From: Stenopsyche tienmushanensis
Lineage: Eukaryota; Arthropoda; Insecta; Trichoptera; Stenopsychidae
Assembly: GCA_008973525.1 (NCBI GenBank)
Contig: WACJ01000009.1
Coordinates: 1,178,001-1,242,000 of the forward strand
Direction: 5' to 3'
DNA: 64,000 bases
The position numbers were made by a program, and so were the translations under genes. Below are positions 21,301-33,306 of the stretch, piece after piece. Under the pieces are notes generated by a model, which was not told where the DNA came from, ran no database searches, and saw only the letters and a program-made list of their open reading frames with translations. Positions within the stretch are counted from its first letter, which is position 1, and the number at the start of each line of letters is the position of its first letter.

Positions 21301-21440
21301 TTCAGAAAGAGCATTCTTGTATATTGAGCTCGGAGATAGAGACAGAGAGAGAACGTAGCGCAGTTTGGGAGACAGAGACGGAGAGCTTCCTCGCATACAT
21401 CGCACGATTGTATAGATCGTTAGCCCAAATTTATCGACTA
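21301..21440. repeat. Weak fragment of the piggyBac-like family
   Basis: AGAAAGAGCATTCTTGTATATTGAG-type text resembles 5212-5240. Purine-rich GAGACAGAGAC tracts follow. Confidence 0.3.
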
Positions 21441-21554
21441 ATAATGATACCATTTCCTTATTTCAACTGTAGTTATCTGAAGTAGCATTTCTTCTTTCAT
21501 TTTTGCAAAGGCTTTCTTTTGTGGGCACCTCTGTCATGTAAATTAATTCTTTTG

Positions 21555-21705
21555 GTGGTTTTGTTCCCGTGGGTCACAGTCTCCAGATCTGACACCACTG
21601 GATTTCTTTGCTTGGGGACTTGCCCTATTCCGTGGCTCGCACGGTCTCTTGATCTGACACCACTAGATTTCTTTGTCTGAGGACGTGCTCTATTTATATA
21701 TAGGC
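21555..21705 (+). pseudogene. DDE transposase scrap, tandemly duplicated
   Basis: Two consecutive units of about 70 bp translate to SRSPDLTPLDFFAWGLALF-like and ARSLDLTPLDFFV-stop-GRALF. The block R-S-P-D-L-T-P-L-D-F-F-x-W-G is the third catalytic region of an insect Tc1/mariner-superfamily (DDE_3-type) transposase. Its duplication is local. Confidence 0.6.
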
Positions 21706-21904
21706 CCAGTTTTGATTCAAGCGAAAGTGCAACATTCAGTATCATCACGCCGAAAAATGAAGAGTACGAATATTTCGGTATCATCATGAAGTTAGAATGG
21801 ACAGGTACGTCTTGTATAAATTTAAGTATTTATACACTATATAGATAGGTGACAGTCTGTTCCTCGTTAGTTTTTCAACTGAAGATTGGTATTTTAACCA
21901 TTTG

Positions 21905-22500
21905 TCGGGACACCAGCTTTTGTATGCCAGTGTCACAGACCTTCGTTGCCTGCTCCTTCAGGATTGTCTTTTAGATTCTATATCTCATCCCCTGTCATGA
22001 TAGAGTCCAGAAAAGCTTCTATCTCATATGCGAAACGATCCACGAGTGAGCATTCTGGGCACTCATCTCGCATAGAACTTATTATAACCAAGTTTTTCCG
22101 ACATAATAATATCAAGGAGACTTCGAGAAATATCAGGAATTTTTTCTTGAAGATCGTTGAGTATCATACGGTGGTCATTTCGCACTTGTTTTTCAATTTT
22201 TTGCACAAGTTCGTCAGAAATCACTGATGGTCTTCAACTCCTTGCCAAGTCGTCAGTATCAATATGACATTCTCTGAACACCCTTACCCACTTCGTGATA
22301 TGTTTTCGGTTCATCACATCACTACCATAAACTTCCATGAGCTTCTGATAGATATTCGTGGCGATATTGTCGTGGACAAAGACAAAAAACGGTCGTGCGG
22401 ATCTTGCACCTTTCCATCGGAAGAATTTACTGTGACTAAACAAAATGGTCGACAAACACGCGGGACCAAACAAACTGACCATCAGAATACGATACAAATA
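21905..22500 (-). mobile_element. mariner fragment (SETMAR-like family)
   Basis: The minus strand encodes ACLSTILFSHSKFFRWK, KLMEVYGSDVMNRKHITKWV and RVFRECHIDTDDLA in one frame (22497-22234). It continues in shifted frames with the E-E-F-P-D-I-S-like and K-L-C-A-K-like region and a GDE-type block near 22000. Same family as 11098, 28242 and 63655. The 3' half is absent and no TIR is certain here. Confidence 0.8.
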
Positions 22501-25264
22501 GCTGCCACAATAATAAACGGGATCGGCTTTTTAAATTTGACTGAATTCCATATCTGACAAATTTCGCATATGCTAAAATGCTCAAAAGTATTATTAAAAA
22601 GCGTTTCTGCTAATTTATTTAAGTGTTTATTTGAGGAATCTTGTTTTTATTCCCAGTGCTTATTAAGAAGATTGTTCCATTTGTATGTTAGGGGGGCGGT
22701 AGTTGAAGGTTGGGGAAGTTTGATGAAGAGCGGCGGTGGTGGTATCCAACCACCCCCGGCAGGTGGCTGTGGAGTGATGGGAATGCGCCTGCACTTAGCT
22801 TCCATTATGTTATTACTTAATGCATGTTTTATGTAGCCAGATCGAGCGTTGCCCGTTTTCATCGGATGTGGTTCTTGTATTTCGGCTCGAATCAATTAAA
22901 CCAGACAGTAGACGAAGGAAAGCTCTTCTAACAGCATAATCGGCAGAAAGAGTTATGACGACGTCGATGTTGTAATCCAAAATGTATTTGGTTGGAAAAT
23001 ATTTACCAGATACGGTCTCGTATACAGACAAGAAATAGCTTTTGTATCAATATATACAATAGCATTTTTTATATGCGTTAATTTTCTATTTACAACTGTT
23101 TATATTTAGTTGTCATCTGTCTCTGCGCTATGATGATGATGATGTTATTGTCGCATACCTTTGTTTTGTAAGGAAGTCTTAATTCATTCAGATTTTAAAT
23201 CTTCTGTTTGGGTCGTAGGTCACATTTATTCTGCGTGCCCTGAAGATTTTTTTATTCAGATCTTAAAGTAGACTGTGGGGACTTACAGCATCCAATAGAG
23301 AATACTAATGTTGGAAGCTCACCCGGTAGTCTAAGGCTATAATTTTTAAATCCAGATTGATTTTAGGATTCTGCTTGTGGCAGTGTGAAGTTGTTGAAAT
23401 AAACGGCTCCTTCTCGTGGAAGAACTATGGATGAATTCATTGGTGTCAGAAATGTTTGGTTTGCTACCTGACCATTTCCTTCCGCCTTTCTGGGTCTTCA
23501 TATCATCCAATAGTGAACGGATTTATATACCATTGGGTGCAACACAGCGTCAGGGGGTTGATCCCCCCCTAAACGCTTTACGTAATAATTTCGTAATATT
23601 TTTCAAATACTATCCAGCCAGTTGTGTGAGTTCCTGACAGATTTCCAAAGAGAAGCGCCGAGGAGCTGTCCAGCAGATCAGAGCTTCCAAATAACATTGT
23701 ACACATTTGTACAATTCACACTCGCAGCTGTACTGGCGTCAAGTTATTAAAGCTCATTTTCGCTAAGCATGGATATTCCCACAGCTGAGAGCGTTCAACG
23801 GGGTAATCATAGAATTTAATGGAAGAGCCGTTATTGTCTTATAATTTAATTGAATGAGTAGAAATACACAGGATAGGGGGTCGGAAGCTAAGCGCCGATG
23901 TGTGCGGGAGAGAAGGGGGGGGGGGGGCGATACTTTAGTCATCCATTTGCCTATTTATAATTAATCCGCGTTCAGGGGGCCAATATCGTGACTCGGGGCT
24001 TGCGCTCGGCATAATTAATTTTCCAGTTATGAAGTGCTATAATGCCGGGATAGAGAGGAGTGTGTGGAGCGTAGTGGAGGAAGGAAGCAGTCGGGAGGGC
24101 CGGCACCTCCCAGCGCCATACTGCCAATAAAGCTCAGTTGAAAAGCACTTAACGGGATTGATTCAGACCATTTACCATTCTTAAAACAAATACAAAGAGC
24201 TTTCCATTACATTAAATTATAAAACCTTTTTAAAGATTTAGAGAGTTCAAGGAAGCACTTAGCGGATTGAAATTCTAGCGGAAGCTTCACAATAAATTCT
24301 AATTTGATTGACATTTCCATTCGCCTGAGTGGGCCGGAAATGAGCGCCATATTTCTTTCATAATTGCGCCGCACCGAATCGGAATACACTCTGCCGATAA
24401 TGATACGTTCGGGTGGTGACTAACATGTCGTCCCTGTGGGGGATGCTGCTACCTCAACATATAACGATACCCCAAGACTTCTGCAAATTGTCGTCTTTGG
24501 CATGTCATCTGCAGAGACTGATTTTTGCAATTTTTTATTGAAATGTGACAATTTTACTTCTTCAATTTATGCATCGTATTTTTTCCATTATCTAACGATT
24601 ACGTGAGCAAATGTTGGTTTATTGCTCTTTTGTCCTGGATCCTGATTATAAAGGTTTAGGTACAACTACAAATTGTGGAAAAAATGGTCACTGTACCGTC
24701 AAATATATGAAGATTAATAAAATTGGGCAGGGCCAACTATGTTGATAGTAAAATAATGAAAAATTCGCTACTCATATATCCTACCGATTTAAAATCTCTC
24801 CAATAACCCTTACCTAACTTAACCATATGTAAAAAAAAACAATGGGAATTTACCATATGAAAAATCCTTTCTTCCATAAAAAAATCCTATGGAGGATCTG
24901 AAGATGCAAACGCATTTAATGACTATCACATCCCTATTTTAATCTTTTAAACGATACGCCAATTGGCTGTCTTTTTGGTACTCTTTTCATTTCCATTCTT
25001 GTAAAATACTTGAAAAATCCCCAGTGCTTTTGTGCGTGTTCAGCTGATGTAACAAATAATAATTATTTCTCAAAATGTTTTCATTATTTTCGAATTAGAT
25101 TTGCCATGATAAACATCTGCTACAAACTCTGCTCTGCAGCAAGGAAACTACCTTATTTTAAAGATGGATAACATAAACACTAAAGAAGATATAAGTTTAA
25201 TTATTTATTCCATGTTACAGAGAAACATATAAAGTTTATATTTATCATGCTATGAAAATTATAT
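22501..25264. other. Long gene-free stretch
   Basis: No recognised gene. A G homopolymer lies at 23915-23927. A unique GC-richer island at 23990-24135 (ACTCGGGGCTTGCGCTCGGC, ATAATTAATTTTCC) could be regulatory. The remainder is AT-rich and unique within the window. Confidence 0.35.
23915..23927. repeat. G homopolymer
   Basis: Run of 13 G; a likely site of sequencing-length uncertainty. Confidence 0.9.
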
Positions 25265-25440
25265 CATTAAGTTCTGACGTTCTGGTTAATGCATTGAGAT
25301 AATCGAGTTTTGAAGCTTCTCTCCAATCTTTCCAACATATCGACGGTTATGCTGTCGATAGCAGCTTGAATATTGTTATTTAGTTAATCCGAGGTCCTTG
25401 GACGGTCACTGTAAACTGATGTTTTGAAATCAAATATCCT
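25265..25440 (-). pseudogene. DDE transposase C-terminal scrap
   Basis: The minus strand reads SVYSDRPRTSD, a stop, then LNNNIQAAIDSITVDMLERL and ERSFKTRLSQCIN. This matches the C-terminal helix region of insect Tc1/mariner-superfamily transposases (R-P-x-T, then N-I-x-x-A-I, then M-L-x-x-V). It may belong to the same lineage as 21555-21705. Confidence 0.6.
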
Positions 25441-25481
25441 CTTGTCAAAATCAGTTTTGAGAATACCACTTCTAACACCAG

Positions 25482-25864
25482 AGTAACATTGAGGCGGGGG
25501 TGCTCTCAGGGAGAAGAATCCCCGGGCGCTCCCCGCCCCCACGTGCTCGTCAGGATGGCCGCGTTGATGCACGGGTCCGTGATGTTGCTGGACGAATGGA
25601 TAGGAATAAATGGACGTCTAATATAAAGACTCTCTTCTATAAATAACTATTAATTCCACACGTGAGAGAGAGAGAGAGAGAGAGATCTAACCGAAGGCTA
25701 ACCGACGACTCTCGCAATAAGCGATCGGTCGGTATGCAGGTGCAATGTCTCCGCAGGCTCACAAGAGATGGCGCTGTTAAAATAACACATTGCACTTGAA
25801 GAGAGACGGAACATGTCGTTGTTAACAGCGCTATTACGTGGGGATGATAATCGTCCACGCTACA
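25482..25864 (-). repeat. LTR copy 3, beside a primer-binding-like site
   Basis: AGTAACATTGAGGCGGG to GTCCACGCTACA, homologous to copies 2 and 7, with the same CAGGTGCAATGT / ACATTGCACTTG pair and GA repeat. Reading on the minus strand, the LTR end is followed at once by TGGTGTTAGAAGTGG (25481-25467). This resembles the TGG-starting primer binding site and leader of LTR retrotransposons and sets the orientation. The next sequence is transposase scrap, so the internal region is gone. Confidence 0.75.
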
Positions 25865-27477
25865 GTATAAAAAACGCCTTAAAACGCCTAGGAGACGTAA
25901 ATTGACCGCCTAACCTGTTCGATGTTTTCGAGTGTTCCAACAGTTCTAACACTTCTAGGTTTTTTCCGCACATTACCAATTTTCCTAAAGCTGTAACCAT
26001 TCATAAAACAATAGATTTCCGATCATGAACATGAACCACGGGTGCGATATTTAAGTAATTCGGAATACACGTCGCGTGGTGATGATTGTACTGTAGTTTT
26101 AAAAATACGCCTCTAAGGCGAACGTTCTTAACGAATGAGTGCAATCCCACTCTTCTTAGAATAATTGTCGCTTCAAGGCGCACATTTCAAATAAGGAAGC
26201 TTCCCTGTATCCCATAATTTTTTGACAGGACAATTATTCATAATTAAGTCAATGAGGAATAAAAAAAGATAATTGCACCGAGGAGAGCGATTGTCTTTTT
26301 TCTGTTTTGGGTCATTATATAGGCTCCATTTTTCATCATCAGATTTCATATCTGCGAATAGAAGACAGTAAGGAAAAGCCGGATATTCTTTGTTGAAAAA
26401 CCTTTGTCAATTTTTCCGCGATTTTTCAAAATTATGCGCGAATCAGACTCCAACAATGTAAATGTAAATTGGCTTCATCTATTATTAAAGGTTTTCTTGA
26501 CATGGTTTGAACGTCACAAAAATGAAACTCAAATCTGCGGTTGGTCAGTAATAGAGGAAGAATCGTTTGTAGTGTGTCCGTCGCATACTTCATAGAACCG
26601 CTACACGCATGCGTCACGCTGCCTCTGTGTGTGTTTGTGTGTGTATATATATATATGTTTATACGTGTGTATGTGTGTGCTTGTCTATTTTATAATATAT
26701 TACACAAGAATAATCCAACGAGAGTCATCCGTGGGGACATTTCTCATTACTGCTAAAAATTAAATTAAAAATATGTCAGCTCTTGGGCGACTTACTTTCG
26801 ACGAAAAATTATTCGGACGTCGTAAAAATCAACGATAAAAAGTTGGTCTGCGTTAAAACTTTGAATATGTTTTCCTTTTATGATCCGAGCTGATCCTGCG
26901 AGGTGTAATTTCTCCTGCATTAGGGATCATAAAAGAAAGTTTCCGAGCGGCGGCCGAACCTCCATTGTGGAATGAAAATGTTCCCAGTCGGTGATTGAAT
27001 GGAATATGATTGTGTGTCGCGATGAGGAGTATTCTGGAGTATGGGAGGGATGGGGGAGTTTCTGGAGTTGGAGGAGTGTGAGTGGGAGTTCCGCGCCGTT
27101 TGACAGCTACACCGAAAGGCCATTATCGCTCGTATCACGACAGCATATTAATTAATTCCGAAATTACATAAATGTACAAGTTTCATTACGGCCGCACAAT
27201 GGTCGCCCGCCGAGGTCGCTCAGGAGACGGCAGCCTTCTTATGATAGGGCTGCTCAACCTTTTGTCCTAACGAAAAATTGAAAATTCGGAAGTGAAAAAT
27301 GTATAACGCCTACAATCGGCACTTGTTAAATATACGGACACCGGACGTCCAAACAAAATAGAGCCAACAACTGACACCAGGGTGACTGTCAGCTTCACGG
27401 ATGACACGGCTCCGCTAGCATCACACGATGACCCCACAATACTCTCTCAATTGTTCCCTCACGATCTCAGTAATATA
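25865..27477. other. Intergenic; microsatellite and one island
   Basis: No gene recognised. 26625-26680 is a TG/TA microsatellite. 26920-27240 is a unique, GC-richer island ending in AATTAATTCCGAAATTACAT, whose core recurs inverted at about 10198. A block at about 26100-26125 (GCCTCTAAGGCGAACG) recurs at 30005. Confidence 0.35.
26625..26680. repeat. TG/TA microsatellite
   Basis: Alternating TG and TA dinucleotides with a few interruptions. Confidence 0.9.
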
Positions 27478-28071
27478 TTAGGGTGTCCCATAAGTTTTTT
27501 TCGTTTTCATATTAAGAAAAAAATAAACAATAATTTGTATTACGTCAAAACTTATTGAATAATATATGATCCATTTTGTTCTATTACCTTTATACATTTA
27601 TCCGGAAGCCTCATATTGCCTTATTGCCAAAATTTCACAGGTTTGTAGGCAAAATATTGATCAAGGTACTTTTTTGTCATTTTTTTTACCACGTAAAGAA
27701 TTTTTCAATGGAAGAAATAAATAATAATCTAAAGGGGCAATTTCTGGAGAGTATGGAAGATGAGGTAAAACATCCCAGTCAAATGATAATAATTTATTTC
27801 TGACGAGCAAAGACAACACCTCATCTGTTAGCTAATTCTGGCCATTGCTCCTTTAGATTGTCTAGTTGGAAACAATATTTTGTTAAATTGATCGTTTCAC
27901 CTTGCTGAAGTAGCTCATAATAAACTACCCCCTTCCAGTCCCACCGAATGCATAGCCATTTTTTTTGGATGTAGGCCAGGTTTAGCTACAGTTAAAGCTT
28001 CTGTTCCCTTGGTCCAAGACCGTTTACGTTGAATATTCTTTTAGAGTATCAAACTTTCATCTCCAGTGACA
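27478..28071 (-). mobile_element. mariner element copy 3, 5' truncated
   Basis: The outer end TTAGGGTGTCCCATAAG is preceded by TA. The minus strand carries degraded transposase text matching copies 435 and 32496 from the right terminus back to VTGDES-like sequence, where similarity stops at about 28071. The helix-turn-helix half and the other terminus are missing. Confidence 0.85.
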
Positions 28072-28241
28072 ATTTCACTGGTGTCAGAAAAGTGATTTGA
28101 AGAAGTTCATTTATTTAAATTTGATATAAATTGTGGTATACTTGGGATTGGATTTGGCTTGCTGTACATGAGTAGTAGAGCATTCGACTGTGTTAATAGA
28201 CTCTTCTTCATTCTGGTTACATATCAAAGGTTAATCAAAAT

Positions 28242-28930
28242 AATTTTTGTAGTCGGGACATCAAATTTTGTTTGCCAGTGTCATGGGACTCTGCCGCCAG
28301 TTCTTTTTGATTTTCTTTTGGATCTAGGGATGTAGTGACACACCCAAGTCTTATCCCTCGTCATAATAGAATCCAGAAAAGCTTCTCTTTCCTATGCAAA
28401 ATGATCCAAAAATTCACACATGGCGGTCTCACGATTTTGATGGTACTCCCGTGTGAACATTCTGAGCATGCATTTCGCACACAACTTCTGGTAATCAAGT
28501 TTTTCCGACACAATAATACTAAGGAGACTCCGAGAAATGTCAGGAAATTCTTCGTATAGGTAGTTAAGCATCATAGGGCGATCATTTTGCATTTGTTCTT
28601 CAATTTTTTGCACAAGTTCGTTATGAATCACTGTTGGTCTTCCATTCATTGCCTCGTCGTAATTATCAGTGTGACCTTTTATGAACAAGCTAATTAATTT
28701 CGTGACATGTTGTCGACTCATCACATCACTATCATAAACTTCTACGAGTTTCCAATTGATATTTGTGGTGGTATTGTTCTGTAAAGCTGAAAAACGGATG
28801 AACGCGCATATCTCACATGGACGGCAAGCGGCGGGAGCGCGCGACGATCTCTCCATCGGTAGAATTTACTGTGACTGAACAAAATGGCCGACAAACACGC
28901 GGGATCAAATAAAGTACACGCCAAGTGTGC
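28242..28930 (-). mobile_element. mariner fragment (SETMAR-like) with 154-codon open frame
   Basis: The minus strand has an uninterrupted frame at 28856-28392. It contains KLVEVYDSDVMSRQHVTKLI, NGRPTVIHNELVQKIEEQMQ, EEFPDISRSLLSIIV, YQKLCAKCMLRMF and NRETAMCEFLDHFA: the paired helix-turn-helix part of a mariner transposase. In a shifted frame, EAFLDSIMTRDKTWVCHYI follows. The first catalytic motif is G-D-E to R-D-K, so even joined it would be altered. The catalytic 3' half is lost. Confidence 0.85.
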
Positions 28931-30764
28931 CAACTTCGAAACAAAAAAAGTGATGCATAATATAGATCAAATCGAAGTTGGTAGTGTCTGTATCAAAGTA
29001 ATTAACGTACACCCCGTCCAACGAACCATCGCTTTAGAAGCACCGTACTCGCACGAGCGCCAGCTATAAAGCATAAACCAACATAAATAACTTCAATTGT
29101 TTGGTGCCGTATTGTGAACTTTAATTACAATTTGAATTAATTTTGTAATTAAAACGGAAACTTAAGAGCTTTTCGCTTTAGGTGAAGTTGGAGCGACGGG
29201 CGGGGTGGCGCTGGATGGGGTCGAGGGTTCTGGAGGATGTGGGTGGTGCTGAGGGTCGTAATTAGCACCGCAATAATTAATGCCTAGCAAGGTAAGGTGA
29301 CGAGTTCCACACCATCTTCGCATGGAACCCTCACCGTACCGGAATCGGTCAAGTTTCAATTGTGCCGCTTATCAAAGTGTGTCAAGAAAATAAAATGTGT
29401 ATTATTCAACGGGCATTTTATGTATACTTATACTAGAGGCATTGTGGCACGTCTTAATAATTGAAGGCAGTGTCGAGAGTAAGCTAACCGGAAGCTTTCA
29501 CCAGAGCTGGGAGCTTTAAGCTCGGTGCATCCACTTAGCTTTTAAAAGAGATCTTGTGTAATCCATCGTACAAGTTTTGGGCAAAATTTGCAACGTCTAG
29601 CAGCATTATACGCATAACTCTCGAGAAAAGTTGAACAGTAAGTGCCATCAGAGTATAAAATATATTTCCTGAAATAGCAGTTTTATATACGAGACATTTT
29701 CGAATGTAGTGTCATACATTATGTATGATTGCCAAATATTTTGTGCATAGATACGCGGTAAACATGTATATATATCGTGCAATTTACATAAATTTATTCT
29801 CAAGGAATGATATTATATCTGATGATCATGAGTGTAGACTGATATATTCTTCCAGGACAACTGCTGAATTCAAGTGTTTTACATTTAACATTAACGCAAT
29901 AAATATCGCAGCGATTTAAGATAATCCCGCAAAAAAAATCCCATACAACCGGAAAGATGAAAATGAGCCTCATCGCTGAAGAACACAAGAGCTTTGAAAA
30001 GTACGCCTCTAAGGCGAACATACGCTCCTCTTCAGTGAACTACACGATCGCTATTAAACCTATATGACAGAAAAAGTCAATTGGCGGTAAGAAATTTTGA
30101 TTCGAAAATTGATTTTTTATACAAGCTTTGATCCGTTAGAATTAGTCGTTTATTATTGTTTTTATACTATTATAGTTATTATGTTATATTAATGACATTC
30201 TTATGCAACATGTTGGACAAAAACATTTGAGTAAAAATAAAGTTTAATGTATTTGTTATGTGTATAAAGACAAACTTATGAAACGCACATATTTGTGCGC
30301 ACGGTATTTGTAGTGTTAATCTTATGAAGATGTGATCTTATGTAATATTTCCTCAATCATTTGTCGCGGAAGTGTTTTAAATTATGGTTTCATCAAATCT
30401 GTAATTATAGACCTGAATTGGAAGTAATGATCCATTTTTCGCAATTGAATGTTCTGACACCCTCGGATTATCATTAAGAATCCCTGATAAAAGATCCCCT
30501 AACATACAAAAAATATAAATGATATATTTTCATCATCAAGGCATCATTTTCACGTGATTTTTGATTTTTAAAAAATCATCATGAATCCGAAACTTTTTAT
30601 TATGTGTCCAGTCTAGGTCAATTTAATGTGTCATAAGGTTGTAGATCTTATATTGTGGAATAAAATAGTTTTTTTTTAAAAATAGTCCAGTTATTAATAT
30701 ATGATTTCATTGGTGAATGGACGTATTAAAATAAACACTTAATGTATTAAAATTAAAATAAAGT
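28931..30764. other. Intergenic; one GC-rich island
   Basis: No recognised gene. 29160-29345 is a unique GC-rich patch containing GTAATTAGCACCGCAATAAT. A minus frame (29359-29162) across it is Pro-rich and unconvincing. 29480-29560 is rich in AGCTTT motifs, similar to 53330-53415. The rest is AT-rich. Confidence 0.35.
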
Positions 30765-30926
30765 AGCGACATCTTCCATCTCTCTTCAGGTGCAATGTAT
30801 TATTTTAACAGCGCCATCTCTTGTGGCCCTGCGGAGACATTGCACCTGCATACCGGCAGATAGCTTCTTGAGCGTGCACCGTTGGCAGTTGGGGAGTGAC
30901 GTGCAGGAGGCGGGAGTCGGGAGTGC
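30765..30926 (+). repeat. LTR fragment, copy 4
   Basis: Reverse complement of 46290-46445: TAGCGACATCTTCCATCTC, then CAGGTGCAATGTATT and ACATTGCACCTGCATACC. Neither LTR terminus is present. Confidence 0.75.
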
Positions 30927-32495
30927 CGAATATTAACTCATTCTGGTCCACTCATTTTAAAATGCGTGTTTCACACGGTGCTTTTATAAATCTGTTCACG
31001 CAAAAATGCTTGCTTTATAATTTGAGCTTTTGATATACAGAAAATAATAAATAAATACTATATGTTTTTCTAATTTCGTCGAAAGATGGTATTAGACACA
31101 TTTAAAATTTTGCTAAATTATGGTCTCTGGATGGTCTCCCATTCCTTGCCTTGTTGTAAGTATTAGTACGGTTTTCTCTGAACAACTCTGCCAACTTTAA
31201 AACAAAAAAAATCCCCGGATTCAGGAGCCACGTGTATTATTTTGCAAATTCTTCGAAAGTTGCACGGACTCCAGGCGACACTTTATGCGAAGCATAGCGG
31301 CTCAGAATGTGTTGATACATTTGATCAACTAAATAGGTTTATATAAATAAAAATAAAGTAAACCCTACAGTAGTTTAAATATTGTTCTTTCGGTCAATTG
31401 CATTCGATACCTCAAAATTATCGTACAATATTGGGGTTGCATTGAGCGGTGATGATGATAAATAAGTGGGCTTGGCAATCTGTTGTTGTAGGGCTGCAGG
31501 TCCAGAGGTGGGTGGTGGTGGGCGTCGGCACAAAAGCCTGGCTGTATCGAGTCTCGGGTTTGCTTTTATACTAATGGTTAGGAGGCTGCAGCCGAATCTC
31601 ATGTCGGCGCTAAGTGGCTAAGGACCACCATTACTCTGTCTTCTTCCCCATTCTACTTCGTCTATTCCTTCTCATTCGTCTCAAACACTGCCACTGACGA
31701 TGGTGTTCGTATTTTAATGGGCGCATAAAGACAAACATAACTATGCCATTATACAAATAGATTATTAATCAAGATTGCTAAATTGGACATCTGCGTTCAA
31801 AATTTTAATTGGATGCTCATTTTGGTTCATATGCAACAAAATATTATTATTTTGTATTTATGACTGGCGTTAATGTGATTAAGATCAAATAATACATCAT
31901 ATTAGCCACCGTAATATTTTTAATATAAGTAATAATCTTAGCTCGCCATTTGTGAAGAAGGACAAGATTCCATCTACTTAAAAAAATCTCTTCTAAAATA
32001 GTAAAACCAACTTCCAAGGGAAACTGCTTAATCTTTACTAATTACAACTTCATTTGATACGCTCACTCAGGTGTCCCGTTGAATGAGTGTTTACAAATAA
32101 AACTTAAAAGTCATGCATAAGAAAGTTAATGTATAATATAGGCAATATGGATGTGACCATTGTCCATGGATTGAAAAAGGTCCAGTTCTGCAATAGATGT
32201 GTACACTAACGCAATTTATATTATATGAGGACGGGCTGAAAATTAATGCACACATGCTTATAGACCGCGAACAAAATGGTCTTCAGAAGTGCGTCAGGTG
32301 GTATGTGATAGTAACATTTCGCCAAATTTTTAAATTTGAGGTCGTTAAGTTTTCCAGTTTATTGCAGAAGCAGAAGTATGTAAGTCCGTATATGTAAGTA
32401 TATAAGTCCGATCACTGAAAGACGATAAACATGGCAAACATCGACGATTTGATTCAAAATGAACGGCGAATCACTTAAAAGTTTATCAAAAACTA
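30927..32495. other. Intergenic, nothing recognised
   Basis: AT-rich with a GC-richer patch at 31490-31620. No repeat copies seen elsewhere in the window and no credible exon. Confidence 0.35.
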
Positions 32496-33306
32496 TTAGG
32501 TTGTCCCATAAGTTCTTTCGCAAATGAACACAGATCTTATTATAGCCATGGTTGAAGAAAGCCCGCGATATACCGTTCGCGAAATAGGTAACAAGTTAGA
32601 AATTCCACGAACATCCGTCCATAATCATCTGACAAAATTGGGCTACATCAATCGTTCAGATCAACCTTTTTTGAAGAGACTTGTCACTGGTGATGAAAGT
32701 TGTATACTCTATGAGAATATCCAATGTAAACGGTCTTGGACCAAGGTTACAAAAGCTTTAACTGTAGCTAAACCTGGCCTACATCCAAAAAAAGTTTTGC
32801 TATGCATTTGGTGGGATTGGAAGGGGGTAGTTTATTATAAGCTGCTTCAGCAAGGTGAAACGATCAATTCAACAAAATATTGTTTCCAACTAGACAATCT
32901 AAAGGATGCAATGGTCAGAATTAGCAAACAGACGAGGCGTTGTTTTTCATCACTATAACACCAGGCCTCATGTGTCTTTGCTCGTCAGAAATAAATTATT
33001 ATCATTTGACTGGGATGCTTTATCTCATCCTCCATACTCTCCGGATATTGCCCCTTCAGATTATTATTTATTTCTTTAATTGAAAAAATCTTCACGTAAA
33101 TGATAAAAATAATGATAAAAAACGTACCTTGATCAATATTTTGCCAAAATAAACTGGGAAATTTTGGCAAGAAGGCATAATGAGGATTCCGGAGCGATGA
33201 AGAAAGGTAATAGAACAGAATTGATCATATATTATTTAATAATTTTTTTTGTAATTGTTTATTTATTTTTAATATGAAAACGAAAGAAATTTATGGGACA
33301 CCCTAA
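32496..33306 (+). mobile_element. mariner element copy 2, both ends intact
   Basis: TTAGGTTGTCCCATAAGTT to AATTTATGGGACACCCTAA with TA on each side (32494-32495, 33307-33308). The frame 32524-32958 encodes the helix-turn-helix (TVREIGNKLEIPRTSVHNHL) joined through a shortened linker to FLKRLVTGDES, WTKVTKALTVAKPGLHPKKV and LLCIWWDWKGVVYYKLLQQG. The frame then shifts. HHYNTRPH shows the second catalytic Asp changed to Tyr, and APSDYYLFL keeps the third. Non-autonomous. Confidence 0.93.

Noticed and set aside
28884..29069. 61-codon plus-strand frame starting MADKHAG
   Set aside because: Its start is the antisense of the mariner 5' region; the rest is unrecognised intergenic sequence.
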